Below, piece by piece: positions 36,281 to 45,408 of a stretch of DNA of 64,000 nt. The stretch is from contig CAZPWJ010000005.1 in assembly GCA_964590195.1 (NCBI GenBank), positions 33,779-97,778 on the forward strand, written 5' to 3'. Position 1 is the first letter of the stretch, and each line of letters opens with the position of its first letter. The notes below the pieces were generated by a model that was given only the letters and a program-made list of their open reading frames with translations, was not told the origin of the DNA and made no database searches. The translations under genes were made by a program, and so were the position numbers. The DNA comes from GCA-2731375 sp964590195 (GTDB lineage Bacteria > Pseudomonadota > Alphaproteobacteria > GCA-2731375).

Positions 36281-36991
36281 TTAATGGATCTCGTTGGAAT
36301 CCGCCATGGCGCGGCCCAGGGCTTCGACGTCGAAGTCGGGTTGGCGGCAGGCTTCCAGGATCACCGCTTCCCGGCGTTCCAACAGCTTGCAGGCATCGGG
36401 GACCTGGCGGGCGACGTCGTGTGGGATGACCACGGCGCCGTGGCGGTCGGCATGCACCAGATCGCCGGAGCTGACCAGCATGCCGGCGACATTGACGTCC
36501 ACGTCGAAAGCCTCCAGATACACATGCGCATGCGACGGCCCGATGCGGTCGGCGATGAATTGGAAGCCCGGCGCGCAGGCATCGATGTCGCGGACCGAGC
36601 CGTCCGTAACCACGCCCTTGCAGCCCAGGTTCAGATGGATGGTGGATTGAACCTCGCCCCAAAAGGCGCCATAGGCCCGGCGCGGGCCGTCCAGGTCTTG
36701 AATAATGGCGACGGTCGGACTGTCGCCTTCCGCCACGTAGCGATAATAGTTCAGGCGCTGGTCGCGGGCCTCGGCCGCCGGCAGCGTGCCCGGCTGGAAC
36801 GACCGTATGGTCGCGGTGCGGGCATAACCGACAATGGGCGCCAGGTCAGGGAAGGCGCAGACCAGGGGCTCCACCGTGAAGCCGATGGCCCGGCGTTCCG
36901 GCGAGGTGATCTCCAGTGCATTGCAGATGGTCGGTGTGTCCCAGGCACGCAGGGCGGCCAGTTCGTCTTCGTTAAGCGGTTGGTCGGTCAT
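36281..36991 (-). CDS. RraA family protein (HMG aldolase/oxaloacetate decarboxylase-like)
   Basis: This 236-aa protein shows the RraA/4-hydroxy-4-methyl-2-oxoglutarate aldolase pattern: TPTICNALE, VVTDGSVRDID with the substrate-binding Arg and metal-binding Asp, and DLVHADRHGAVVIPHDVA. Stand-alone members of this length are usually class II pyruvate aldolases or 2-oxoacid decarboxylases, not RNase regulators. It lies 24 bases after livF in the Liv operon, so it may act on the imported compound or its 2-oxoacid product. Confidence 0.85.
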   Translation of the reverse strand: MTDQPLNEDELAALRAWDTPTICNALEITSPERRAIGFTVEPLVCAFPDLAPIVGYARTATIRSFQPGTLPAAEARDQRLNYYRYVAEGDSPTVAIIQDLDGPRRAYGAFWGEVQSTIHLNLGCKGVVTDGSVRDIDACAPGFQFIADRIGPSHAHVYLEAFDVDVNVAGMLVSSGDLVHADRHGAVVIPHDVARQVPDACKLLERREAVILEACRQPDFDVEALGRAMADSNEIH

Positions 36992-37015
36992 GAGGTTTCG
37001 CTTTCTGTCTTAATA

Positions 37016-37732
37016 CTAAATTCCAAGATACCGGTGCTGCACATCCGGGTCGGCGCGCAGTTCCGTTGGATCGCCGCTCCAGACCAGATGGCCCTTTTCC
37101 ATGATGAAATGGCGGTCGCAAATTTCCGTCAAGGCCTCGACATTCTTGTCGATCACCAGGATAGCCTGACCTACGTCTTTCAGGCCCCCTAGACAAGACC
37201 AGATTTCAGCCCGGATCAAGGGGGCGAGGCCTTCCGTGGCCTCATCCAGCAACAACAGTTTCGGATTTGTCATCAGGGCCCGGCCAATGGCCAGCATTTG
37301 CTGTTCGCCACCCGAAAGCTGGTCGCCCATGCTGTTCTGTCGTTCCTTCAGACGGGGAAACAGGCCGTACACACGTGCCAGCGTCCAGGGCTCCCGCGTA
37401 CCGTCACCGGGCCGCGCGGTGGCGATCAGGTTTTCCCGCACGGTCAGATTGGGGAAAATTTGCCGCCCCTCCGGCACCAGGCCCAGGCCGAGTTTGGCGA
37501 TGCGATAAGGCGCCTGTCCGCGCAGTTCCTGGCCTAAAAAGCGTACGCTGCCCGCCCTCGGTTCAAGCAGGCCCATGATGCTTTTGATCGTCGTGGTCTT
37601 GCCCATGCCGTTGCGGCCCATCAGGCTGACCACCTCTCCGGCGCCGACTTCCAGGCCCATCCCGAACAGGGCTTGGCTTTGACCATAGAAGGCATCGATA
37701 CCGGCGACTTCAAGAATTGCTGGCTCAAGCAT
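37016..37732 (-). CDS. livF: Branched-chain amino acid type ABC transporter ATPase LivF
   Basis: This 238-aa ATPase has Walker A GRNGMGKTT, the signature LSGGEQQMLAIGRAL and Walker B LLLLDEATEGLAPLI. LivF is the second of two ATPases that power HAAT-family uptake. The segment after Walker B reads VIDKNVEAL instead of the more common VEQN. ATG 37732 overlaps the end of livG by eight bases, and a longer frame is not used. The substrate may be an amino acid, amide or aromatic acid. Confidence 0.9.
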   Translation of the reverse strand: MLEPAILEVAGIDAFYGQSQALFGMGLEVGAGEVVSLMGRNGMGKTTTIKSIMGLLEPRAGSVRFLGQELRGQAPYRIAKLGLGLVPEGRQIFPNLTVRENLIATARPGDGTREPWTLARVYGLFPRLKERQNSMGDQLSGGEQQMLAIGRALMTNPKLLLLDEATEGLAPLIRAEIWSCLGGLKDVGQAILVIDKNVEALTEICDRHFIMEKGHLVWSGDPTELRADPDVQHRYLGI

Positions 37733-38477
37733 CGCCGGTCCCCAGATAGGCGGCGCGGACGTCGTCGTTGGCGCGAATTTCCTCTGGCCGGCCGGTCGCA
37801 ATGGCCCGGCCATAGACCAGGACCGTGATGCGGTCGGCCAGGGCGAAAACCGCGTCCATGTCATGCTCGATCAGGACGATGGTGTGCCGGCTTTTCAGAC
37901 CGCGCAATATTTCCACCATATTGGCGGTTTCATCCCGCCCCATGCCGGCCATGGGTTCATCCAGCAACATCACCGTCGGCTCGGTCGCCAGGGCCATGGC
38001 GATTTCCAGTTGCCGCTGTTCGCCATGGCTCAGGTTGGCGGCGGGTTCATTCGCCCGTTTTCCCAGGCCGATGCGTTCCAGGGCGTGCAGGGCCGGGCCG
38101 CGCAGGGCGGCAATTTTATGTGCCGGGCGCCAGAAGTGAAAAGAGTGTCCGGCATGGGCCTGGACGGCCAGGGCGACATTATCCAGGGTGGAAAAATCAC
38201 CAAAGATCGAAGTGATCTGGAACGACCGTGCCAGCCCAAGGGCGGCGCGGGCCGGCATGGACAGGCCCGTGATATCCCGCCCGGTGAACTTGATCCGGCC
38301 TTTATCGGGGCGCTGCTCGCCGGACAGCTGCGAAATCAAGGTGGTCTTGCCGGCGCCATTGGGGCCGATGATGGCGTGGATCTCGCCCGGCGCGATCTCC
38401 AGGTGCAGATCATCGGTGGCAATCAGGCTGCCAAAGCTTTTGCACAAGCCTTCGATTTGCAGGGCGGGTTCAGCCAT
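37725..38477 (-). CDS. livG: Branched-chain amino acid type ABC transporter ATPase LivG
   Basis: This 250-aa ATPase has Walker A GPNGAGKTT, the signature LSHGEQRQLEIAMAL, Walker B VMLLDEPMAGMGRDE and switch His in VLIEHDMDAVF. The MAGM(G) segment and the C-terminal BCA_ABC_TP-like tail are typical of LivG. ATG 38477 starts MAEPALQIEG and overlaps the livM end by eight bases. It partners LivF under the LivH/LivM channel. Confidence 0.92.
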   Translation of the reverse strand: MAEPALQIEGLCKSFGSLIATDDLHLEIAPGEIHAIIGPNGAGKTTLISQLSGEQRPDKGRIKFTGRDITGLSMPARAALGLARSFQITSIFGDFSTLDNVALAVQAHAGHSFHFWRPAHKIAALRGPALHALERIGLGKRANEPAANLSHGEQRQLEIAMALATEPTVMLLDEPMAGMGRDETANMVEILRGLKSRHTIVLIEHDMDAVFALADRITVLVYGRAIATGRPEEIRANDDVRAAYLGTGDA

Positions 38478-39450
38478 GACCCCGCCCTTTCTCAAGAGAG
38501 ACTTTGCGAACGAACAGCGCGTGAATGCCGCCCCGGCCAAACAGCACGATGGCGATCAGGATTGGTCCCATGACGATGGCCCAATGCTCGCCCGCGTTGG
38601 TCATGATCATTTCCATCCATTCGGGCAGGTTTTCTTCCAGCAACAGGAATGCGGCGGCGCCCAGAACCGGGCCGATCAGGGTGCCCATGCCGCCCATGAT
38701 GACCATGATCATGATCTCGCCTGAATGGGTCCATTGCATGACATCCGGAGAGACGAATTCGTTCAGATTGGCGAACAACGCGCCCGAAAGGCCGCACAAT
38801 GTGCTGGCGATGACAAAGGCGGTCAGCTTGTAGCGGTAGGTGGGAAAGCCCAGGGCCTGCATGCGGCGTTCGTTGTTGCGGGCGGCGCGGATTACCATGC
38901 CAAAGCGGGACAGCACCAGGCGATGCAGGATCAACAGGGTCAAGGCCAGGCAGACAAAGACCAGATAATAGAATTGCAGGGTATCATTCAGGTCCAACAG
39001 ACCGGCGAACTCGCTGCGCATGGCGGGCATGCCGTCATCACCGCCGAATTCCTCCAGGCTGACCGCCAGAAAATACAGCATCTGAGCGAACGCCAGGGTG
39101 ATCATGATGAAATAAACGCCACTGGTGCGCAAACTCATGGCGCCGAAAACCAGCCCGATCAGGGCGGACGCGCCCATGGCCAGTGGAATCTGCAAAAACC
39201 CATTGTCGACGCCGTAGTAGCTGAGAATGCCCACTGCATAGGCTCCGACGCCCATATAGGCGGCGTGGCCAAAGCTGACCATGCCGCCATGGCCCAAGAT
39301 CAGATCCAGACTGACCGCGGCAATAGCCAGGATCATAATGCGGGCGACCACGTCCATATAGAACGGCTGGTCAAAGATGACCGTTAGCGGCGGCACCGCC
39401 GCGAACAGGGCCAGGGTAATCAGGGCCAGCCATATCTGCCGCTTGTTCAT
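38470..39450 (-). CDS. livM: Branched-chain amino acid type ABC transporter permease LivM
   Basis: This 326-aa inner-membrane permease has about ten hydrophobic segments. It also has the family motifs SLDLILGHGGMVSFGHAAYMGVGAYA and RAARNNERRMQALGFPTYRYKLTAFVIA, the latter being the cytoplasmic coupling loop that docks the ATPases. It is preceded by livH with nine bases between. Confidence 0.92.
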   Translation of the reverse strand: MNKRQIWLALITLALFAAVPPLTVIFDQPFYMDVVARIMILAIAAVSLDLILGHGGMVSFGHAAYMGVGAYAVGILSYYGVDNGFLQIPLAMGASALIGLVFGAMSLRTSGVYFIMITLAFAQMLYFLAVSLEEFGGDDGMPAMRSEFAGLLDLNDTLQFYYLVFVCLALTLLILHRLVLSRFGMVIRAARNNERRMQALGFPTYRYKLTAFVIASTLCGLSGALFANLNEFVSPDVMQWTHSGEIMIMVIMGGMGTLIGPVLGAAAFLLLEENLPEWMEMIMTNAGEHWAIVMGPILIAIVLFGRGGIHALFVRKVSLEKGRGHG

Positions 39451-39459
39451 CTGCCCGCC

Positions 39460-40383
39460 CTAACCGGTCCGCGCCGGGAACAGGCCCCGGGGGCGCACCA
39501 CAAGGATCGCCGCCATGAGAATATAGATCAGCATGGAGGCCAGGGCCGGTCCGGCGGTATCGGCGGCGGCATCGGATACGACGGTGCGCAGAAGCACCGG
39601 CAACAGCACCCGGCCCATGGTATCGGCCAGGCCGACGATAATGGCGGCGATGAAGGCGCCCCGAATAGACCCTATGCCGCCGATGATGATGACCACGAAG
39701 GCCAGGATCAGCAATGGTTCGCCCATGCCCGGCTCCACCGAAGTCAACGGCCCCAGCATCATGCCGGCCAGGCCGGCGAACACCGCGCCCAGGGCAAAGA
39801 CGAATGTGAACAGCGATTTGATGTTGACCCCCAGGGCACCGACCATTTCATTGTTGGAGGCGCCGGCCCTTATCAGCATGCCCAGCCGGGTATGCGCGAC
39901 AATAAAATAGATAATGGCGGCAACGGCCAGGCCGACCGCGATGATCAACAGGCGAAAGACGGGATAGGGCGCGCCGGGAATTATTTCCACATGACCGGAT
40001 AGATAATCCGGCAGGCCTGAATAAAGCGAAATCGGCCCCCAGATAATGCGGACGACTTCGTTGAAAAACAGGATCAGGCCAAAGGTGGCCAGGACCTGAT
40101 CAAGATGGTCGCGCCGATACAGGGTGCGCAGGGCGACAACCTCGACCAACGCGCCGACGGCGAAGGTCGCCGGCAGGGCCAGAATCATGCCGAGGATGAA
40201 GCTGTCGGTCCAGGCAACCAATGTTGTAGCCAGATAAGCGCCGATCATGACCAGGGCGCCGTGGGCCAGGTTGACCAGATCCATGATGCCAAAGACCAGG
40301 GTCAAGCCGGCGGCGATGAGAAACAACATCACCCCGAATTGCAGGCCATTGAATGCCTGCTCCAGCAACAAAAGCGGGTCCAT
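39460..40383 (-). CDS. livH: Branched-chain amino acid type ABC transporter permease LivH
   Basis: This 307-aa permease begins with the typical NGLQFGVMLFLIAAGLTLVFGIMDLVNLAHGALVMIGAY. It also has GMLIRAGASNNEMVGALGVNIKSLFTFVFALGA as the ATPase-docking loop and GGIGSIRGAFIAAI near the C-terminus. It lies downstream of the binding-protein gene, with a strong hairpin between that may lower its expression relative to that gene. Confidence 0.92.
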   Translation of the reverse strand: MDPLLLLEQAFNGLQFGVMLFLIAAGLTLVFGIMDLVNLAHGALVMIGAYLATTLVAWTDSFILGMILALPATFAVGALVEVVALRTLYRRDHLDQVLATFGLILFFNEVVRIIWGPISLYSGLPDYLSGHVEIIPGAPYPVFRLLIIAVGLAVAAIIYFIVAHTRLGMLIRAGASNNEMVGALGVNIKSLFTFVFALGAVFAGLAGMMLGPLTSVEPGMGEPLLILAFVVIIIGGIGSIRGAFIAAIIVGLADTMGRVLLPVLLRTVVSDAAADTAGPALASMLIYILMAAILVVRPRGLFPARTG

Positions 40384-40412
40384 GCGATAGGTCCTACCGT
40401 TTCAGATGCAAA

Positions 40413-40436
40413 CGGGGGCGCCCCAAGGCGCCCCCG
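40413..40436 (-). terminator. Hairpin between the Liv binding-protein gene and livH
   Basis: CGGGGGCGCC (40413-40422) pairs perfectly with GGCGCCCCCG (40427-40436) around a four-base loop. It lacks a long T tract, so partial termination or 3'-end protection of the upstream mRNA is more likely than full termination. Confidence 0.65.
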
Positions 40437-40458
40437 GTCACGGTCCAGTTCGGCTGGC

Positions 40459-41643
40459 TTACCACTTCATGCCGCAGGATTTGGCATAGGCATCGCCATG
40501 GGCGGACAGGATCACGCCACGGGTCTTGGTGACGTAGCTGCCGTCGGCTTCCTTCACCGCTTCCCGCAGGTAGATATTCTGTACCGGGAAATGGTTGTTG
40601 TTGAACTTGAAGGTGCCCCGCGTGCTTGGAAAATCACCGACCCGCATGGCGGCCCGTAATTTCTTGCGATCACCGATACCGCCGGCCTTGCGGATCGCGT
40701 TGTCCAGGAACATCACGGTGTCATAGGCTTGCGCGGCATAGAACGGCGGTGTCTTGCCGTATTTCTTGCGATACTCGGAGACGAAGCGGCGATTGACGCT
40801 GTTGCCCAGATCCGGGCTCCAATGCTGCACACCGAACGTTCCCACGGCGGCATCCTTCAGGGCGGGCAACGAAATCGCATCAACCGTATAGGCGGAATAC
40901 AGCGGGATCTGACTGGACAAGCCGGCCTGGGCATACTGCTTGACGAAATTGATGCCCATGCCGCCGGGCAGAAAGACAAAGACCGCGGAAGGTTTGGCCG
41001 CGCGCAGTGCGGAAATTTCCGCCTGGTAGTCCTTTTGCCCCAGCTTGGTATAGACCTCGCCGGTGATCTTGCCCTTGAACATCCGCTTGAAGCCTTTCAG
41101 CATGTCCTTGCCGGCCTGATAGTTCGGGGCCATGAGGTAGACATTGCTGATCTTCTTGGCGGTCATGTACTTGCCCATGCCTTCAGGCATCATGTCGTTC
41201 TGGAAGGCGACATTGAAGAAGTCCTTGGAGCATTTCTTGCCGGCCACACCTGACGGTCCGGCGTTGGAGCTGATCAGAAATGTCTTGGACCGGGTCACCG
41301 GACCATGTACCGCCATCAACAGGTTCGACCAGATGATGCCGGAGATGAATTGCACCCGGTCCCGTTTGATCATCTTGTTGACCAGTTGCTTGGCGACATC
41401 GGGCTTGCGCTTGTCGTCGCCATAGATAATTTCCGTATCCATGCCGCCCAGCCGACCGCCGATATGTTCCAGGCCCAATTCGAATGCGTTCTTCATGGGT
41501 TTGCCGATAATGCCGGCGGGGCCGGACAGGGTGGTGATGAAACCAACCTTGACGGTCTCGGCCGTCACGGTGGTCGCGGCCGTTGCCGCCATTGCCACGC
41601 CTGAAATGAGACTAATGGTCCGCATCACAATTCGTTTAGACAT
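40459..41643 (-). CDS. Periplasmic substrate-binding protein of Liv-type ABC transporter
   Basis: This 394-aa precursor has a signal peptide (SLISGVAMAATAATTVTAET) followed by the type I periplasmic binding fold: VKVGFITTLSGPAGIIGKPMKNAFELGLEH, IIYGDDKRKPDVAKQLV and a hinge near YQAEISALRAAKPSAVFVFLPG. It is more like LivJ relatives for aromatic acids and amides than E. coli LivJ, so leucine specificity cannot be assumed. A GGAGG site precedes the ATG. It is the first gene of the operon and is divergent from the TRAP operon. Confidence 0.88.
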   Translation of the reverse strand: MSKRIVMRTISLISGVAMAATAATTVTAETVKVGFITTLSGPAGIIGKPMKNAFELGLEHIGGRLGGMDTEIIYGDDKRKPDVAKQLVNKMIKRDRVQFISGIIWSNLLMAVHGPVTRSKTFLISSNAGPSGVAGKKCSKDFFNVAFQNDMMPEGMGKYMTAKKISNVYLMAPNYQAGKDMLKGFKRMFKGKITGEVYTKLGQKDYQAEISALRAAKPSAVFVFLPGGMGINFVKQYAQAGLSSQIPLYSAYTVDAISLPALKDAAVGTFGVQHWSPDLGNSVNRRFVSEYRKKYGKTPPFYAAQAYDTVMFLDNAIRKAGGIGDRKKLRAAMRVGDFPSTRGTFKFNNNHFPVQNIYLREAVKEADGSYVTKTRGVILSAHGDAYAKSCGMKW

Positions 41644-41960
41644 TCCCCAATCCTCCCAAGATATTAGGTGTTATGTGCCGATCCTGTTGCTCGTAGTTCC
41701 CGGCAACTCTAATGTATTTAGCCGGAACTTTGCCTGAATAGTACCGAAAAGCATGCAAAGTCTAAAGCATCTAAACGAATACCTGTAATTTTTCGAATGT
41801 ATCCACGCTGCATAGTTGCGCGGATGCAAAGGTGGCATTAAGGTTTATGTCAACGCGGTTTGGGGCAGGGATGGCGATACATTCCGCCGTTGAGCCGTGG
41901 GGGGGGATTGGCAAGGGGCCACGCCCCGATTTTTCAAAGAGAATAGGGAGGCGAGTTCTC
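41644..41960. other. Divergent promoter region of the Liv and TRAP operons
   Basis: This 317-base stretch holds no gene. The right end has a GGGGC/GCCCC stem (41915-41927) followed by GATTTTT just ahead of the dctP ribosome site, which could act as a weak attenuator. No convincing sigma-70 or regulator site could be fixed by eye. Confidence 0.5.
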
Positions 41961-43064
41961 ATGAAACGGCGTGCATTTATCAAGGGCGCGACAGCGGCCG
42001 GCGTTGCCACGGCGGCTGTTGCGGCATCGAGTTTTCCCAAACCCGCCATCGCGGCGGGTGTGAAGGAATGGAAGATGGTCATGTCATGGCCGTTGAACCT
42101 TCCAGGCCTCGGCACATCCGGCCAACGCGTGGCCCGGCGTATCGGCAAGCTTTCGGGCGGCAAGATCAAGATCAAGGTCTACGGCGGCGGCGAATTGGTC
42201 CCCGCGCTACAGGCCTTTGACGCCGTTTCCAAGGGCGATGCCGAGATGTATATGTCGGCGGAATATTATTATCAGGGCAAGCACAAGGCGTTTAATTTCT
42301 TCACCGCCGTTCCCTATGGCCTGACCGGGGCCGAGACCTATTCCTGGATGCGCTATGGCGGCGGACAGGAATTGTGGGATGATCTATCCGCGCAATTCAA
42401 TCTGAAAGGCTTCCTTGGCGCCCCAACCGGCGTGCAGATGGGCGGTTGGTACCGCAAGGAAATCAACAGTCTGGATGATTTCAAGGGTCTGAAATTCCGC
42501 ATGCCCGGCATTGGCGGCGAAGTACTGCGCGAACTTGGCGTCGCGGTGATCAACCTGCCCGGCGCGGAAGTGTTCCCGGCCTTGCAGGCAGGCACCATTG
42601 ACGGTACCGAGTGGGTCGGGCCCTGGTTCGATATGATGCTGGGCTTCTACAAGGTCGCCAAATACTACTACCACCCCGGCTTCCATGAACCAGGTACCGC
42701 TGGCAGCTTCGCCATCAACAAGGGCCTTTGGGACAGCCTGACCAAGGATGAACAGCTGATCATCGAGGTCGCGATCCAGGCCGAGGCGATGATCCAGGGA
42801 GCGGAATTCAATGCACGCAACCTGGCTTCGCTGGATGTTCTGACCAAAAAGCATGGTGTCAAACTACGTCAGTATTCCAATGAAATGCTGACCAAGATCG
42901 GCACCATCGCGGGCCAGGTCGTGGCCGATATCGGCAATACCGATGCGACCTCGAAGAAGGTTTATGAAAGCTATATCGCCTATCGCAAACAGTCGCTTGC
43001 CTGGGCCAAACTTAGCGAACAGGGCTATATGAACGCACGGATGCTGCCGTTCAAATATGCCTGA
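41961..43064 (+). CDS. TRAP transporter substrate-binding protein (DctP family, 2-oxoacid-binding type)
   Basis: This 367-aa precursor opens MKRRAFIKG, a twin-arginine-like signal, followed by a hydrophobic run ending near AIAAG. The binding fold includes KEWKMVMSWPLNLPGLGTSG, AMPAL-like AGTIDGTEWVGPWFDMMLGFYKVAKYYYHPGFHEPGT and MIQGAEFNARN. The last block resembles TakP-type proteins that bind 2-oxoacids, so such a ligand is a fair guess. ATG 41961 has an AGGGAGG site. It is the first gene of a three-gene TRAP operon. Confidence 0.88.
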   Translation: MKRRAFIKGATAAGVATAAVAASSFPKPAIAAGVKEWKMVMSWPLNLPGLGTSGQRVARRIGKLSGGKIKIKVYGGGELVPALQAFDAVSKGDAEMYMSAEYYYQGKHKAFNFFTAVPYGLTGAETYSWMRYGGGQELWDDLSAQFNLKGFLGAPTGVQMGGWYRKEINSLDDFKGLKFRMPGIGGEVLRELGVAVINLPGAEVFPALQAGTIDGTEWVGPWFDMMLGFYKVAKYYYHPGFHEPGTAGSFAINKGLWDSLTKDEQLIIEVAIQAEAMIQGAEFNARNLASLDVLTKKHGVKLRQYSNEMLTKIGTIAGQVVADIGNTDATSKKVYESYIAYRKQSLAWAKLSEQGYMNARMLPFKYA

Positions 43065-43105
43065 TGAAAACGCTGGCGTCCCGCGCGCCGGCACATCGTA
43101 ATGGG

Positions 43106-43130
43106 GCCCGCGCCGGTCATCGGCGCGGGC
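43106..43130 (+). terminator. Hairpin between dctP and dctQ
   Basis: GCCCGCGCCG (43106-43115) pairs perfectly with CGGCGCGGGC (43121-43130) around a five-base loop, followed by TTCCCTCT. It probably lets most transcripts stop after dctP, giving binding protein in excess over the membrane subunits. Confidence 0.7.
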
Positions 43131-43216
43131 TTCCCTCTAAGGGACCGGATTGCCATAATGTGGCGAAATGGCTGTGACGATAAACGTACTGGCCGTAAAT
43201 GCCTGGGGAGGCGCCG

Positions 43217-43789
43217 GTGATAAAGTTGCTAGCCATCACGCGCATCATTGATCTGATGAACGAGAAGATCGGCCGGGCTGTTTCGTGGCTGGCGCTGATT
43301 ATGATTCTGGTGCAATTCGCCGTCGTGGTGATGCGCTATATTTTTGGCCTGGGTTCCATCTTCATGCAGGAATCCATTGTCTATATGCATGCCCTGATCT
43401 TCCTGGTCGCCGCCGGCTACACGTTGTTGCACGACGGCCATGTGCGGGTGGATATTTTTTATGGCTCCGCCTCGCCGCAACGCAAGGCGCTGGTCAATTT
43501 CCTCGGTGTGCTGGTTTTTCTCTGGCCGCTCTGCATTTTGATCCTGATTGTATCGACCAAATTCATCACCGCCGCCTGGGCCGTCAGGGAAGGCTCGCCC
43601 GAGGGCAGCGGCATTCAGGCGATCTATCTATTAAAGACCGTGATCTGGATTTTTGCCGGTCTGTTGATCCTGCAAGGCTTCTCCCTGCTGGTAAATTCCT
43701 GGTTGGTGATTCGCGGTATCAAGGCAGACTATGATCACGCCGATGCGGTGGGCGGTGGCGGTGCCGAGACAGAGGGGGGCGGGTTATGA
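43217..43789 (+). CDS. TRAP transporter small permease subunit (DctQ)
   Basis: This protein of about 190 aa has four membrane helices: WLALIMILVQFAVVVMRYIFG, VYMHALIFLVAAGYTLL, FLGVLVFLWPLCILILIV and TVIWIFAGLLILQGFSLLV. The DHVRVDIF-like loop (DGHVRVDIFYG) is the DctQ signature. I prefer GTG 43217 because GGGGAGG lies five bases ahead of it; ATG 43199 is in frame but overlaps that site. It forms the integral membrane complex with DctM. Confidence 0.85.
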   Translation: MIKLLAITRIIDLMNEKIGRAVSWLALIMILVQFAVVVMRYIFGLGSIFMQESIVYMHALIFLVAAGYTLLHDGHVRVDIFYGSASPQRKALVNFLGVLVFLWPLCILILIVSTKFITAAWAVREGSPEGSGIQAIYLLKTVIWIFAGLLILQGFSLLVNSWLVIRGIKADYDHADAVGGGGAETEGGGL

Positions 43790-45366
43790 CCCCCGATGAA
43801 ATTTTTGTCGTCCTGATGTTTTTCGGCGTCTGCCTGTTCCTGATGGTCGGCTTTCCCGTCGCTTTTTCCCTGGGTGGCGTGGCCCTGATCTTCGCCGGCG
43901 CGGGGGCATTTTTTGGCGCCTTTGACTTGGCATTCCTGGGCTTTTTTCCGAACCGGATCTTTGGCTTCATGACCAATGAGGTGCTAATCGCGGTGCCCCT
44001 GTTCGTTTTCATGGGGGTGATGCTGGAACGCTCCAAGGTGGCGGAGGAACTGCTGGACACCTTGGGCATGGCATTCGGCTCCCTGCCTGGCGGCCTGGGC
44101 ATATCCGTCTGTGTCGTTGGCGCGCTTTTGGCGGCCTCCACCGGTATCGTCGGCGCCACGGTGGTGACCATGGGCCTATTGTCCCTGCCGACCATGTTGC
44201 GGCGCGGCTATGACCCATCGCTGGCCTGTGGCTCCATCTCTGCCTCGGGCACGCTGGGTCAGATCATCCCGCCGTCCATCGTTCTGGTGGTGCTGGGTGA
44301 TCAGATCTCCAACGCCTATCAAGAGGCGCAGCGGATTTTGGGCAATTTCGCGCCCGACCCTGTGTCCGTGGGCGATCTTTTCGCGGGCGCGCTGATCCCG
44401 GGCCTCTGCCTGGTTGGTATGTATATCCTCTACCAGATCACGGTTGCCATTATCCGGCCCAGTTCCTCGCCGCCGATCCCGCGCGAGGAACTGACCGCCG
44501 GCCTGTCGCCGGGGGAATTGCGTTATAAGATCGCCCATGCCCTAGTCGCGCCGGTCATTCTGATCATCGCGGTGTTGGGCTCGATCCTGGCCGGTATCGC
44601 CACGCCCACGGAGGCGGCGGCGATGGGTGCCATTGGCGCCACACTGCTGGGCGGCTTGCGCATGGGCGATGCATCGGGCAAGCCGATTTATGCCGCCACC
44701 CTTGGACTGCTGGTGCTTTTGATCCTGCATGGCTTCTTTGATTTGCGCCAGGGCCGGGAGAACGTCACCACAGGTGATTCCGTGGCCATGCTAATCGGCG
44801 CGCTTTGCTGCCTGTTCGTGGTCTGGGGCATCGCCGTCAGCCTGTGGCGGATCTATCATGGCGGCGCCCTGCATGAAGTCGTTCAGGGCACCACCAAGAT
44901 CTCGGCCATGGTTTTCGGCATCGTTATTGGGGCGCAGCTGTTCTCGCTGGTATTCCGTGGTTTTGGCGGCGACGACTTGGTGCACGAATTCCTGGTCTCC
45001 CTGCCCGGCGGTGTCTTTGGCGCCATGCTGGTGGTCATGCTGATCATGTTCATCATGGGCTTCTTCCTGGACTTTATCGAGATCACCTTCGTGGTGGTGC
45101 CCATTGTCGCGCCGATCCTGTTGCAGATGGATATGAACCCGGTTTGGCTGGGCATCATGATCGCGATCAATCTGCAGACCTCGTTCCTGACGCCACCCTT
45201 CGGCTTCGCGCTGTTCTATTTACGTGGGGTGGCGCCGGAATCGGTGACGACGATGCAGATCTACAAGGGCGTCATCCCGTTCGTGACGATCCAGATCCTG
45301 GCCCTGGTCATGCTGTCGTTCTTCCCCGGTCTGGCGACCTGGCTGCCCAAGGTGATCTACGGCTAG
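43786..45366 (+). CDS. TRAP transporter large permease subunit (DctM), long form
   Basis: This 526-aa inner-membrane protein has the DctM order of helices and motifs: PLFVFMGVMLERSKVAEELL, GIVGATVVTMGLLSLP, SGTLGQIIPPSIVLVVLG, IATPTEAAAMGAIGA and PFGFALFYLRGVAP. At 526 aa it is about 100 residues longer than common DctM, with extra hydrophobic segments near 290-380. This is the mannitol/chloroaromatic or 2-oxoacid type. It overlaps dctQ by four bases (ATGA). Confidence 0.9.
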   Translation: MTPDEIFVVLMFFGVCLFLMVGFPVAFSLGGVALIFAGAGAFFGAFDLAFLGFFPNRIFGFMTNEVLIAVPLFVFMGVMLERSKVAEELLDTLGMAFGSLPGGLGISVCVVGALLAASTGIVGATVVTMGLLSLPTMLRRGYDPSLACGSISASGTLGQIIPPSIVLVVLGDQISNAYQEAQRILGNFAPDPVSVGDLFAGALIPGLCLVGMYILYQITVAIIRPSSSPPIPREELTAGLSPGELRYKIAHALVAPVILIIAVLGSILAGIATPTEAAAMGAIGATLLGGLRMGDASGKPIYAATLGLLVLLILHGFFDLRQGRENVTTGDSVAMLIGALCCLFVVWGIAVSLWRIYHGGALHEVVQGTTKISAMVFGIVIGAQLFSLVFRGFGGDDLVHEFLVSLPGGVFGAMLVVMLIMFIMGFFLDFIEITFVVVPIVAPILLQMDMNPVWLGIMIAINLQTSFLTPPFGFALFYLRGVAPESVTTMQIYKGVIPFVTIQILALVMLSFFPGLATWLPKVIYG

Positions 45367-45398
45367 CCGATTTTATCAAGGCGCCGGGCCACCCCCAC

Positions 45399-45408
45399 NN
45401 NNNNNNNN
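45399..45408. other. Assembly gap (10 N)
   Basis: Ten unknown bases interrupt the sequence after the TRAP operon. Flanking DNA on both sides carries nearly the same word (CGGGCCACCCCC on the left and CCCGGCCACCCA on the right), so the true distance is unknown. Confidence 0.98.
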
